A stretch of 47,455 bases of DNA, taken from Salisapilia sapeloensis. Its lineage: Eukaryota; Oomycota; Peronosporomycetes; Peronosporales; Salisapiliaceae. Below, one piece after another: positions 10,992 to 20,035 of this stretch. Both the position numbers and the translations under genes were made by a program. The stretch spans positions 1-47,455 of the forward strand of contig JAADVB010000146.1 in assembly GCA_023334545.1 (NCBI GenBank), written 5' to 3'. The notes under the pieces are model-generated. The model did no database searches. It had not been told where the DNA came from and saw only the letters and a list, made by a program, of their open reading frames with translations. How positions within the stretch are numbered: the first letter of the stretch is position 1; each line of letters opens with the position of its first letter.

Positions 10992-11978
10992 TCGGGATGT
11001 CGTTCGAAAAGAAAGAAAGTGAGTTCAGAACTAAGCTTCGAGCATCTAGCGTAGTCTGTGTTCTCGTCTTCTTTTACTCGTACTTCCTTCTTAGCTACCG
11101 TTTGAGGAAATCAGGAACTTTAGCATCGTGTTTGCAATCCTTGAAGGTCATTTCAACTAAGTAATCGCTTTTCTGACCACGTTTCTTGATTCTATCTACC
11201 ACTCGCATGGAGTTTGTGATCACTTTCGTGTCCGTTCCCGTTGCTCACTTGCATCATGTGCCTGACCTTAGTCTGCGACGGGCGACGAAGAGCGTAGTAA
11301 AACGATACTTGCAGGCCCTTTCATTTGACATGCATGGCTGTGATGCCGATCACGTATACCTTTTTTGACACGATCATGGCCAGTAACGAAAGGTGCTGCA
11401 TGCCTCCGCAGGCCGTCCCTGACGTCAGGCACGAAACGGCTTTGATTTGGGTGGCAAAAGTGACTCGGTTTCACCGTCGCTTGCTTGACACATCCTCTTC
11501 GATACCAGATACTGTATACATATATACCTCTGGTCACGAGCGCAAACGCCATCGCGTTTCGACGAAGATACGCTCTTTCCACCATAGCAGACGAGTAGCT
11601 CAGCCTTTGGCTTCGTATCTTCCCAATGGCGTAGGTCGGTCAAAATTTGTGGTCACCATGAATCCCGTCCTGAAACGGCATATCTGGACACTATACGAAA
11701 TCGAGTCTTCGTTGCGACACGAACGATCAACTAGTCTTGCCATATAACTTTCCATTCCTTGGATCCTACTTTATAACTTTTCCGACGTTCAATTCGACGA
11801 CACTCGTATCATATAAGTTTGTAGAGCGCAAGGCGCGTAGAAATCGCTTTTTTCTGCTTCTCGTACCTATTTAATCCGGTCGCGACAAACGCTGCTTTCC
11901 ACGATGTCGCTCGCCTGATCTTATTTCCCAATCTGGCAGCTACTGCACAAGTCCGCCACGACATTCGACGGTATCATC
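10992..11978. other. Intergenic region upstream of the zinc-finger gene
   Basis: About 1 kb between the hydroxylase and the zinc-finger gene. A 140-codon plus-strand frame (11325-11747) has a composition unlike its neighbours and overlaps equally long antisense frames, so I do not call it a gene. AT-rich stretches such as tactttataactt near 11768 could be promoter elements of the zinc-finger gene, but this is speculative. Confidence 0.45.
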
Positions 11979-13004
11979 ATGTCTTTCGACACCAAGGAAA
12001 ATGTTAAAGACGAAAGCAATATGCATCTACGCACTAGACTGGATTCACAGACATTTGGACATCATCGGGACTCCAAGCAAAGTCCGTCTCTCTCTCCTCA
12101 GCCGACAGAGCGAGGATCAGATTTCTTTGCTTCTCCCTCTAGTCTGGACCTTTCAGCAGCTCACTCGACACCGCCACAAGACTCTATGCTGCACTTGCCG
12201 GAAGTCCGTCGTGACTTTATGGGTAACCTCATTACGCTCGAGGATGAGTTGAGGGACGCAGAGATGCTACGAGATGTCTTTGAAGACCAAGCGCCATTGA
12301 TGGGTGCGTCTAGTCCGTCTCTTAGCATGGGTTTCGCAGCATCACAGGCACCGATGCCATCTTTGCAGATACCAGAGTTGGACCCCATCAACATCGCAAC
12401 GGAGCTCACGATGCAGCGAGTGCGAGAGATGTCATGTGGGTACGACTCATCAGATACTCGAAGCTCTATTGATTCCACTTGTTCTGCATACTCGGACCTG
12501 TTGCTCGAACTACCTTCACCTACCTACTACCAACAGCCTAGTCTATCGGACGGAAGTACTTCGTACGCTAGCTACGACAGCAATGAGACCGACTGGGGTC
12601 GCACGTCCGATTCCCAGCTCATGACACCTATGTCCTTCATGTCGCTGCTTGAAAAGCCAAAGCAGAAGAAGGCACCTGCGTCTCGCACCTGCCGGGTCGA
12701 AGGATGTGTGAAAGGCATCCGTTCCCGTGGCCTCTGCAAGGCTCACGGCGGTGGACGTCGGTGTCAGACACCTGGTTGCCGTATCAGCGACCAGGGCGGT
12801 GGACACTGCATTGCGCACGGTGGTGGCAAGCGTTGCTGTGTCGACGGCTGCAAGAAGTCTGCGCAATCCAAGGGCAGGTGCAAGTTCCACGGCGGCACTC
12901 GTCGTTGCCGACTGCCGAGCTGCACGAAAAACGGGCAGATCAAAGGTCTATGTCGCCATCACTACACGGTCCTCTTGTCGAGTGACCGTTCGCTCCTCCA
13001 GTAA
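11979..13004 (+). CDS. Protein with four tandem C-x4-C-x9-C-x2-H zinc-binding repeats
   Basis: Single exon, 341 residues. The first 225 residues are Ser/Pro/Gln-rich and probably disordered. After a Lys-rich linker (PKQKKAPASR), four repeats of exactly 24 residues follow, each C-x4-C-x9-C-x2-H, separated by HGGGRR-like linkers (KAHGGGRRC, IAHGGGKRC, KFHGGTRRC, final RHH). This repeat is found in many oomycete proteins, often annotated as WRKY19-like zinc-finger proteins, and also in plant WRKY19-type proteins. There is no WRKY domain here, so that name would be misleading. The likely role is nucleic-acid binding or transcriptional regulation, inferred from the repeat and the basic linkers only. 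Confidence 0.85.
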   Translation: MSFDTKENVKDESNMHLRTRLDSQTFGHHRDSKQSPSLSPQPTERGSDFFASPSSLDLSAAHSTPPQDSMLHLPEVRRDFMGNLITLEDELRDAEMLRDVFEDQAPLMGASSPSLSMGFAASQAPMPSLQIPELDPINIATELTMQRVREMSCGYDSSDTRSSIDSTCSAYSDLLLELPSPTYYQQPSLSDGSTSYASYDSNETDWGRTSDSQLMTPMSFMSLLEKPKQKKAPASRTCRVEGCVKGIRSRGLCKAHGGGRRCQTPGCRISDQGGGHCIAHGGGKRCCVDGCKKSAQSKGRCKFHGGTRRCRLPSCTKNGQIKGLCRHHYTVLLSSDRSLLQ

Positions 13005-13227
13005 GCTGTGGAGGTTACCATGACTCGGACAGCCCGAGTGCCTTTTTCTATACGAACTTCCCTTCCAACTCGTCGTAATTAAAAATTGAAAATTAATGTA
13101 CACAACTTCAAATGTAATGCAAAGAACTTGTCATTTGGACCCCGATAGCGATACGTCGTGCTTCTTCATCTTTTAGAAACTTGGAATGTAGCTACCTGGC
13201 GTCATCATCTCCGCGGGTTCAGTACAG

Positions 13228-14196
13228 CTAGAGTCGGGACGAAGGGACGGTAGACACCCTCTTGCTTAGCCACGACATGGTGTACCCAATGAGCTTGTCT
13301 CTCCCAGGCTCATTGTACAGACAGTGGTAGTACCCGTCAAAGGTCTTGAACTCGGTATCTGCCGTCGATGGCAGTCTATCGATAAACTCGTTTGCGGCTG
13401 TCATACTGGTAACCTTGTCCTTTGTCCCTTGGATGACGAGCAATGGCGTTCGCTGGAGCATCCCGGTCACATCACTCACTCGATTGTCTTCGGCTAAGTG
13501 CGTCATTCCCTTGAGTATCTCCACTGCCATTCGTGTCGTCAATTTGTCGGACATGACCAGAGGATCACTCCGATAGTCATCGATGAACGCCTGGTCTCGA
13601 CAAAGCTTATCGACGTTGACTCCAGGTACCACTCGCCTGTTCGGAGCAAACCACAGCAGCGGTTGCGTCATCGCCTGTTGGAGTCTCAGCAATGGCGTCT
13701 CCTCCACGGCAATGGCCGGCGACGCCAGCACAATGGCGGAGAATGTGTGTTTCTCCGACAGAACAGTGTGTAGGCTGACAAGTGCTCCGAACGAGATGGC
13801 AGAGAGGACGAGTGGTAGCGTTGGAGATACTTCCATGCGAGGTAAAACATTTTGTTTAGCATAAGTCATAAACTCGTTCGTGTCGTCGACAGCATGGTAG
13901 AAATCTTCCATATGCGCCCGGAGACCGTCCGTTTCGGTGTCGCTGCGACCGTGGGAAATCATATCGTACGCGATCACAGCATACCCCTGGCGACAGTACT
14001 CGGCATATAAATTTACAAATCGTGTCGAATGTTCCCCGATGCCGTGCAAGAAGCAGATCGTACCTCGGATGTCTGCTCCCGATCGCGATTTAAACGCACA
14101 ATAATAGAGCTTTTGTCCCCGTTTATTTTTCATGTAGCCGTCCGTGCCTTCCATGATAGTAGCTAGTCCATACTTTCGAATCGCGTCGTCTGCCAT
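13228..14196 (-). CDS. Monoglyceride-lipase-like alpha/beta hydrolase, paralogue 1 (MGL1)
   Basis: Uninterrupted 322-residue frame from the ATG at 14196 (MADDAIRKYG), chosen because MGL-family proteins start about 40 residues before the HGIGEH oxyanion motif. The frame stays open to 14409, but the extra 71 residues resemble nothing in the two paralogues in this window. Conserved elements: FLHGIGEHSTRF, AYDMISHGRSD, catalytic Asp in GTKDKVTS and catalytic His in YYHCLYNEP. The nucleophile elbow reads A-I-S-F-G where the paralogues have G-M-S-F-G and G-F-S-L-G. Ser is retained, so activity is still possible. It has no introns, unlike MGL2 and MGL3. The family hydrolyses monoacylglycerols or related esters; the substrate here is unknown. 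It lies directly 3' of EEP1 on the same strand. Confidence 0.87.
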   Translation of the reverse strand: MADDAIRKYGLATIMEGTDGYMKNKRGQKLYYCAFKSRSGADIRGTICFLHGIGEHSTRFVNLYAEYCRQGYAVIAYDMISHGRSDTETDGLRAHMEDFYHAVDDTNEFMTYAKQNVLPRMEVSPTLPLVLSAISFGALVSLHTVLSEKHTFSAIVLASPAIAVEETPLLRLQQAMTQPLLWFAPNRRVVPGVNVDKLCRDQAFIDDYRSDPLVMSDKLTTRMAVEILKGMTHLAEDNRVSDVTGMLQRTPLLVIQGTKDKVTSMTAANEFIDRLPSTADTEFKTFDGYYHCLYNEPGRDKLIGYTMSWLSKRVSTVPSSRL

Positions 14197-14657
14197 ACTT
14201 GTGCGGAGGATCGTATCTACGGGACGGATGATCTGGAAGGGAGGATTGATGATGTAAACGAAGGAGCTGTCCTTGAAGTTATGTCGAAGTAGATGACACC
14301 TGTCCATCATCTGGGGCAATACGTGCACTGGAGAGGAAAGCATTGGCGAGTATTTCATGAACTTGCTATAGACAGAGGATTTGACAATGATACAAGTACA
14401 TATCGACATCTGAAAACTTTAAAGAGTCGTTTTTGAGCAGGACAAGATCGCATGGAAGTTGTGGTGGAAGCCAAGAGTACTGGAGTAATTGAAAAATCGG
14501 TTTTGATTGTCATAAAGAGAGTGTAGAATTTCACAAGTTGTGAAGTCTACTAGTCATATCTACAAGTAGAAACGTTGGTTGGTTTTCATACGCGACTTGG
14601 TTCCATCACTTGCGGAGACGGCTTGAATTCTTGCATTGCCAACAGACAGATTCTGTT
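14197..14657. other. MGL1 leader and EEP1 3' flank
   Basis: This 461-bp gap holds the upstream region of MGL1 and the 3' region of EEP1. No independent gene was seen. It contains the out-of-frame remnant of a conserved EEP C-terminus described separately at 14606-14635. Confidence 0.5.
14606..14635 (-). pseudogene. Out-of-frame remnant of the conserved EEP C-terminal motif
   Basis: Read on the minus strand just past the EEP1 stop codon, but in another frame, this segment encodes Cys, Lys, five variable residues' worth of sequence and then Arg-Leu-Arg-Lys before a TGA. EEP2 ends with Cys...RRLRKQ and EEP3 with Cys...GRLRH. The 12 nt encoding RLRK are identical to EEP2. This suggests EEP1 lost its original C-terminal end through an indel, or that a small intron removes the present stop. 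Confidence 0.5.
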
Positions 14658-15782
14658 CTAAGACTCGTTCAACTGTTCAGTCGCAGGCCTGACATTTCCT
14701 GGACCATCGTCTGGCGTGTTGCTCGGCGTATGGGTATGTGGCGCCGGGCCATCGCCCCCAGTCACTGGAGTGTCGGATGGGGACATCTCAGGCGTTTCAC
14801 TCGGTGCCGGTGTATCAGATGTATGTTGAGCTGATCCCTCGTTACCAGACATATCACTGTTCCCATCGGGATTACCGTTGTCACCTCCGCCACCGCCGTT
14901 GTTCTTGCAGCTGCAGTCGGCGCCGATGCAGAAATCAGCAACAGGGTGCCTGTGATCGCTATCGTAGCGTTCTTCTTCATCCTTTCCTGCCAGGACATCT
15001 CCGCCAGTGATACACAGGTTTTTCGCCCTCGCGAGTACGAAGTCGAAAATGGAGTTTGCAGTGGCTTTGTAGTCACCGCCACCAACCAATGTACCATCCC
15101 TGTTGCCAATGGCTTCTAAGGCATCGGTAAGTTGGAAGGGCGAGTCATCTCCAGTGAGCAAAGTGAGCGGCCCACTCTCTGGAGGCGCATTTAGATCTCC
15201 AGTGAACATGGATAAGTCTTCCTCTTTACACTTTTTGAGCATTTGTTGCCGAATCAACTTGGAACTTTGTACTTGGCCAGCGCCTGGGTCGTAGTGCGTG
15301 TTAAAGTAGCAGACCGTGGCGCTTTCATCCTTGGTGCTCTTGAAGCGACCCCAAGTTACCACGCGCTGGTATTGGAGGCCATACGTGTTCTCAGCGGTTT
15401 CACTTGGATGGTCGTAGTCATCGCCGCTGAGATGAAAGTCACCACCGTCAATCAACTCCCACAAAGCCTCCTTGTACATGATATTGGTTCGTTCTGATCC
15501 AGCGCAAGCACCTCCATCTCCCTCCACACATCCACCGATTGAAGCATATCCGTCGGTGGACGCAAGTAGATAGTCGTACTGCTTCTGAGTATTCTCCTGC
15601 AGACCGATGAAATCGGGGGACACTTGGTTCACAAAACCAACCATCAAATCACCACGCCAATGGTCCCATGCGTTATCAACAGCGGTTCGGACATTCAGCG
15701 ACATGGTCGAAAGCTCGACCTTGGCGTCGACGGCGGCCAGCGTCGCCGCGGCTAAAAGTAGGAGAGTGGAAGGCGAGTGCAT
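14658..15782 (-). CDS. Secreted endonuclease/exonuclease/phosphatase protein, paralogue 1 (EEP1)
   Basis: 374 residues from the ATG at 15782, chosen because it starts a clear signal peptide (MHSPSTLLLLAAATLAAVDA). The longer upstream frame lacks one and runs through the promoter shared with EEP3. Motifs of the DNase-I-like EEP fold appear in order: MSLNVRT, LQENTQKQ (metal-binding Glu), FNTHYDPG, TGDLNAPPES and DSDHRHPV (catalytic Asp-His). A CIGADCSCKNN segment follows, then a disordered Pro/Ser/Thr/Gly/Asp tail. This fold includes DNases, sphingomyelinases and inositol phosphatases, so the substrate is not set by sequence. EEP3 is a very close paralogue over the domain; EEP2 is more distant. 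The C-terminus differs from the other two and may be the result of a frameshift. Confidence 0.88.
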   Translation of the reverse strand: MHSPSTLLLLAAATLAAVDAKVELSTMSLNVRTAVDNAWDHWRGDLMVGFVNQVSPDFIGLQENTQKQYDYLLASTDGYASIGGCVEGDGGACAGSERTNIMYKEALWELIDGGDFHLSGDDYDHPSETAENTYGLQYQRVVTWGRFKSTKDESATVCYFNTHYDPGAGQVQSSKLIRQQMLKKCKEEDLSMFTGDLNAPPESGPLTLLTGDDSPFQLTDALEAIGNRDGTLVGGGDYKATANSIFDFVLARAKNLCITGGDVLAGKDEEERYDSDHRHPVADFCIGADCSCKNNGGGGGDNGNPDGNSDMSGNEGSAQHTSDTPAPSETPEMSPSDTPVTGGDGPAPHTHTPSNTPDDGPGNVRPATEQLNES

Positions 15783-15894
15783 CTTAGATTTGCGCTCGAT
15801 GGATGAAGTTTGGAAATGATCGAGCTCTTGATCAGCATCGAGTCTCACGCATTCAGGTATAAAATTCGCCACGTCAGTAGAGTGACCAATTCTC
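15783..15894 (-). promoter_or_regulatory. EEP1 proximal promoter, conserved with EEP3
   Basis: The 112 bp before the EEP1 ATG align along their length with the 112 bp before the EEP3 ATG (41645-41756). Shared blocks, in gene orientation, are ATTGGTC, ACTGRCGTGG, TTTT-T and, close to the start codon, AAACTT followed by ATCGAGC. EEP2 lacks them. The ACTGACGTGG block contains a bZIP-type TGACGTGG core. Conservation of non-coding sequence suggests either recent duplication or common regulation. Confidence 0.6.
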
Positions 15895-15996
15895 AACCCG
15901 ATCTAGACTTTTGTGCATTTAATCTCTGTAGTAGGTCCTGGGTTACCATGAGGATCATCAGCGGGAGTTTAACAGGTGGAAGGCTGACGTGGCGAA
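15865..15996. repeat. 13-bp perfect inverted repeat carrying TGACGTGGC
   Basis: The 13-mer ttcgccacgtcag at 15865-15877 is the exact reverse complement of ctgacgtggcgaa at 15984-15996, with 106 bp between them. The first arm lies inside the EEP1 proximal promoter. Both arms contain the bZIP-like core ACGTGGC. A pair of regulator binding sites is a plausible reading; no other function can be supported. Confidence 0.5.
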
Positions 15997-17586
15997 AGTA
16001 TCTCCAGTCATCAATGGTAGTCTGGTATCCTTTCGTGACTACAAATATTCAGACTTTGACAAGGACACATGTGTAGCACGTTGGATAGAGGAATATTCTA
16101 CTACTCTCTGCAGCTATAATCGAAAGTTGCAGCACAAAAGCTGGTAGAGATAGAAGCATGACTGGGACGCACCAGATTGCTGTGGTAACCTAGCGAGTCT
16201 AGTCAGAGTGAGGCTGTTGGAAAGCTTACTCCCACTCTCGGCGTTCTATAGACACCACAGATCGAGGCTACGCTGTGGAAAGAGTGACCGCGGCCGGACG
16301 TTTACGTGGCGCACGTGGCACACGTGGCAACTTCATCACAACTTCAATTAGGAAATAATATCAACAGTATAAGTGAACTTTAAATATAAAGCGATACTGA
16401 TTGTATGCGTTCCTAGGGTAACGTTCCTTTGCAAGATCACGCTTAGGAAAGGTTAAAGCGTAGTTTAAAATTGCACGAAAAGACCAGTGCACGATTTCTA
16501 TATAGAGCAATATAGCGGGTAGAAGTCATTCTCTGCTCTTCTAGAAGATATCCACGGCTGGGGCTTCGTGCCCTTAAACCTTCTAGTCACACTGGGGTCA
16601 TACCATCTACTATTAAAAGAATGACATTCCTTGCGGTTGCTGTCTTCTATCGAAAGTCAAGTTGAGAATACATAAAACTCGAAAGGATTTCGAATGGAAA
16701 CTGCGTTCATCACTAGTAGGTGTCTTCGATCAGTACGATGTCAGTATCCTCGAATAGGGATCTACAACTGGATCTAATTTCCATTTATCAAACGTTTTCA
16801 GAACAGTACTTGCCACGAAAATAGAAATGCCGAAGATTCGTATCAGTAGTGCTCTTTGTCGTCTTGAACCCGCTCGACGTGATGAAAGTATAAGATACAG
16901 CAACTTTAACTGCGTGTATACAGATAAGATCGGTGAAGTCGGTACAGGCGTATGTGCATAAATGAATAGTTGATTCTCAGCTTTCATTATATTAAGTCAC
17001 CTCCATAGGTGGGTTGAATTTATATTGAGCATAATCAAGATTCGTGCGTAGAGCTAGGCATAAGTAGAGCCTCATTATAAGCAAGGCTCTTGGAAATGTT
17101 CGCCCATAATTAACAGGATCCCCAATATCCATGAGCATGGAAAATTCTAAGCTTATATCGTAGCCTGGATCTGGTGGAAACGATTTTGAATTCCTAAGCT
17201 TTGGCGGAAATGGTTTTGATGACCTTTTTGCGTCCGATACTTTGAAGATTTTGGAAGCACACTCGCTGACGGAAGCGCTAGTCGCTTAGCTGACTACAAC
17301 ATGCAGCATGAGAGGGATAATCCCTTACACCGGTCTTGTAAAAAGTATTAAATGTAATAAAATAAAGATATATATTTATAAAAACGCTTTATCAAAATTA
17401 AAGCAGGGAGGGTGCAACTTTGGGACGTACTTTGTTGGTAGCCAAAGCAAAAAGTACACGAGTGCGACGAAGCAATCAAAAGGTGAGTCTATTGCAGCAA
17501 AATGATTGCAAATTGGACAAATTTTGCAGTCTACCAGACTTTTCTACTTGTAGCAGCGTTGCTACACCATTATACATTAATCTTTC
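15895..17586. other. Gene-poor spacer between EEP1 and EEP2
   Basis: About 1.7 kb, AT-rich, with only short unsupported frames (an 85-codon minus frame at 16730-16987; a 65-codon plus frame at 17308-17505). It holds the distal upstream region of EEP1, including the ACGTGGC array at 16304-16328, and the 3' region of EEP2. Near 17160-17225 two related segments (ggtggaaacgattttga and ggcggaaatggttttga) look like a decayed short tandem duplication. Confidence 0.5.
16304..16328 (+). promoter_or_regulatory. Array of three ACGTGGC motifs at 9-bp spacing
   Basis: ACGTGGC occurs at 16304, 16313 and 16322, exactly 9 bp apart, about 520 bp upstream of the EEP1 start. The second and third copies are preceded by C and so form CACGTG palindromes (G-box/E-box). 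With the inverted-repeat arms near 15870 and 15990 there are five copies in about 460 bp. Such motifs bind bZIP or bHLH factors in other eukaryotes. Regulation of EEP1 is an inference. Confidence 0.45.
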
Positions 17587-18816
17587 TTACTGCTTGCGGA
17601 GACGGCGCTTGGCGGTACATTTACTACCGGGCATGGGCGTTTCTTCCGAATCGTCACCCAATGATCCGATCGGCTCCGTCGGTGGCGTCACATCCGATGC
17701 ACCGGGTAGTGTATCAGCTGCCGGGTCCTTATCATCATATGCGGCCGAATTTTCGGTGTTAGAGCTGTCCTCTACTTCACTTGATGCCGGCGCCTCAGTT
17801 ATTTCTTGCGTCGAATCCTCCGGACTAGGCTCAGACGCATTGTCATCTGTAGGAAAGTCGGTATCGGATTGCGCAGATGCCGAGCTAGTGGAATCGTCCG
17901 TCGTTGCGTCTTCCTCAAAGTCAGTGCTGTCAGAATAGCCTTGCCCACCACCATTATTTTTGCAGGTGCAGTCGGCGCCAATGCAAAAGTATCCTACTGG
18001 ATGCAAATGGTCACTATCGTGCATGCCATCCACAACGTTGCTCACGACTTGTCCGTCAGTGATACACAGGTCTTTCGCTCTTGCGAAGACATAGTCGAAG
18101 ATTGTCGATGCCGAGCCGTAGAAGACACCATTGCCAATGAACGTACCCTCCGTGTTACCGACAGCCTCCAAGGCATTGGTAAGTGGGAAGGGCGAGTCAT
18201 CCGCTGTGAGCAAACTGATGGGCATGCTGCCTGGGACCGTGTTCAGGTCTCCCGTGAGCATAGCCAAGTCTCCGTCTTGACAGATCTGGGCCATTTGCTG
18301 ACGAATGAGCTTGGAGCTCTTAACCTGACCGAGAGACATGTCGTAGTGCGTGTTAAAGTAGCAGACCGTGGCACTTGGATCCTGAGTACTTTTAAAGCGA
18401 CCCCAAGTTACCAGTCGGTTGAAGGCGAGTCGCCATGAGTTACTGCCAAGTGCTTCTGGGTACTCTGGAGAGCCACTAAGCGCAATGTCGCCATTGTCAA
18501 TCAACTCCCACGAAGCTTTCTTGTACATGATATTCGTCCTCTCATCTTTGTTACAGTCGCTGCTAGCGCATTCTCCGATCGTGTCATAGTCTGTGTTGGA
18601 CATGAGCGCCTCGAACTGTTCCGGAGCTGTCTCCTGCGTGCCGATAAAGTCGGGGGATTCGTCCTTGATGAGCTGCAACATCGAGTCATGTCGTCCGTTC
18701 CATTCACCAGCGTTCGAGGTTCGGACATTCAGCGACATGGTCGATAGCTCGACTTTGGCTTCGACGGCAGCAAGCGTCGCGACGGCAGTAAAGAGGAGAG
18801 CGGTATGCACGTGCAT
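17587..18816 (-). CDS. Secreted endonuclease/exonuclease/phosphatase protein, paralogue 2 (EEP2)
   Basis: Single exon, 409 residues. A signal peptide (MHVHTALLFTAVATLAAVEA) is followed by the same start of the mature protein as in EEP1 and EEP3 (KVELSTMSLNVRT). EEP motifs: GTQETAPEQ, FNTHYDMS, TGDLNTVPGS and DSDHLHPV, all with the expected metal-binding and catalytic residues. The domain ends with a CIGADCTCKNNGGG segment. The tail of about 125 residues is rich in Asp, Ser, Thr and Glu and is probably disordered and glycosylated. It ends in a basic cluster, KCTAKRRLRKQ. This copy is clearly more diverged from EEP1 and EEP3 than they are from each other, and its upstream sequence is unrelated to theirs. 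The substrate is unknown; secretion suggests an extracellular or host-facing role. Confidence 0.88.
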   Translation of the reverse strand: MHVHTALLFTAVATLAAVEAKVELSTMSLNVRTSNAGEWNGRHDSMLQLIKDESPDFIGTQETAPEQFEALMSNTDYDTIGECASSDCNKDERTNIMYKKASWELIDNGDIALSGSPEYPEALGSNSWRLAFNRLVTWGRFKSTQDPSATVCYFNTHYDMSLGQVKSSKLIRQQMAQICQDGDLAMLTGDLNTVPGSMPISLLTADDSPFPLTNALEAVGNTEGTFIGNGVFYGSASTIFDYVFARAKDLCITDGQVVSNVVDGMHDSDHLHPVGYFCIGADCTCKNNGGGQGYSDSTDFEEDATTDDSTSSASAQSDTDFPTDDNASEPSPEDSTQEITEAPASSEVEDSSNTENSAAYDDKDPAADTLPGASDVTPPTEPIGSLGDDSEETPMPGSKCTAKRRLRKQ

Positions 18817-19452
18817 CTTGTGTCTGGATAAAGTCCGCTTGAGCTTGTCAGCGTAAAAGAAGAAGTGATCTTAAGACGGGTGATTCTTTTAAGTTTGCGG
18901 AAAGGCAAGGCAGCCAGCAGGAGATTGAGATGTCGTTTGTCCAAGATACCGAAACTTAGTCCACCTTATAGTATAGACCGTCGTGGCCTTTCGTCTACAG
19001 GCATGTTCGACGCATGCAGCTGCTTTCCATGATTGACTTCCATGCTGGGCGCCGACGTGACTACCGCGGCAGTTACGCGCACCACGTCCGGATCGAAGGC
19101 AGAAGGAATTGGAACCGGCGAGTGGCAACCACCGGAAGCCATAGCGCTCGATCTCGGAACGAAGTGTACACGTCAGTAGGTAAGCTAAGAATACCTACAT
19201 GTGATCCATTGGAACAGCTTTGTATTGAACATGAAGATGACGCAGCCATCAAGTATCTGGTCGTGGGATAGAAAAGGTAGCACACATCCTAGTCGGATAT
19301 CTGGTCGGTTGCAATGTGTGTGGGATGTAGTCAATAGATGCGAATGGAAGAAGCGTATAAACATCGTCTAGTATATTTATTACGACATGAAGGTACTCGT
19401 GGAAATGTGTATTCTAGCAAACTTAAGAGCTAATCTATTATCTTCCTACTGG
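18817..19452. other. Intergenic region between EEP2 and PPIL1
   Basis: About 640 bp between two minus-strand genes. It must hold the EEP2 promoter. Overlapping frames of 60-90 codons on both strands (18889-19285) are mutually antisense and resemble no protein. No motif shared with the EEP1/EEP3 promoters was found. Confidence 0.5.
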
Positions 19453-19944
19453 TTATTCCGTCGATGTAAATGGGTATGCTTTTCGAATACGAATCTCATC
19501 GCGTGGTCGATCCTCTGCGCCAGTCGGTACTAGGCCCATGCGCTGGATCACTTTCATGCCGCTTGAAATGCGACCGAAAATAGTGTGTTTGCCATCCAAC
19601 CACGGTGTCGGCGCTAGTGTCACAAAGAACTGACTGCCGTTCGTGTTCGGACCTGCATTCGCAGACGACACAATCCCGGCGCCTGTGTGTTTAAGCTCTT
19701 TATTAATTTCGTCCTCGAACTTGCCGCCGTAGACGGATTCGCCTCCTCGTCCAGTCCCGGTCGGGTCCCCTCCTTGGATCATAAAGTCTTTGATAATACG
19801 ATGAAAGATAGTATTGTTATAATATCCTCTCTTCGCTAGCTCTGCCATATTATAGCACGTCTTGGGTGCATGCGCATGGTACAATTCGATCGTAAAGGTA
19901 CCAACGGTGGTCTCGAAGACGACGTACTGTGGTGGCGAGGACAT
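19453..19944 (-). CDS. PPIL1: Cyclophilin-type peptidyl-prolyl isomerase, PPIL1-like
   Basis: Single exon, 163 residues: one cyclophilin domain with no targeting signal. Active-site residues are present: FHR (catalytic Arg), DFMIQGGDPTGTGRGG, NTNGSQFFVTL, and TPWLDGKHTIFGR (the Trp of the ligand pocket). Length and sequence fit PPIL1, a spliceosomal cyclophilin recruited by SKIP and acting at the activated spliceosome. Residues just before NAGPNTNG are SSA, where animal PPIL1 has AMA, a minor change. The start codon lies 91 bp from that of YIPF5 on the other strand, so the two genes probably share a promoter region. Confidence 0.93.
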   Translation of the reverse strand: MSSPPQYVVFETTVGTFTIELYHAHAPKTCYNMAELAKRGYYNNTIFHRIIKDFMIQGGDPTGTGRGGESVYGGKFEDEINKELKHTGAGIVSSANAGPNTNGSQFFVTLAPTPWLDGKHTIFGRISSGMKVIQRMGLVPTGAEDRPRDEIRIRKAYPFTSTE

Positions 19945-20035
19945 GTTTGATTGTAGTCGTTTTACATGGACAACTCGAAAAGCAACATGTGCGTATCAGA
20001 AAAAAGAGCAAAAACACCAATATTCGACTCGTACG
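19945..20035. promoter_or_regulatory. Short bidirectional promoter, PPIL1 / YIPF5
   Basis: Only 91 bp separate the two divergent start codons, so both 5' UTRs and core promoters must lie here or overlap the coding regions. No TATA box is seen. Confidence 0.55.

Noticed and set aside
11325-11747. 140-codon plus-strand frame upstream of the zinc-finger gene
   Set aside because: It is overlapped by antisense frames of similar length, has no domain, signal or plausible splice partners, and its composition is like spacer DNA.
14197-14409. Extension of MGL1 by 71 residues to an ATG at 14409
   Set aside because: The extra residues have no counterpart in MGL2 or MGL3 and precede the family's usual start; taken as 5' UTR.
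16730-16987. 85-codon minus frame in the EEP1-EEP2 spacer
   Set aside because: AT-rich, no homology recognised, isolated; length within chance for a 1.7-kb spacer.
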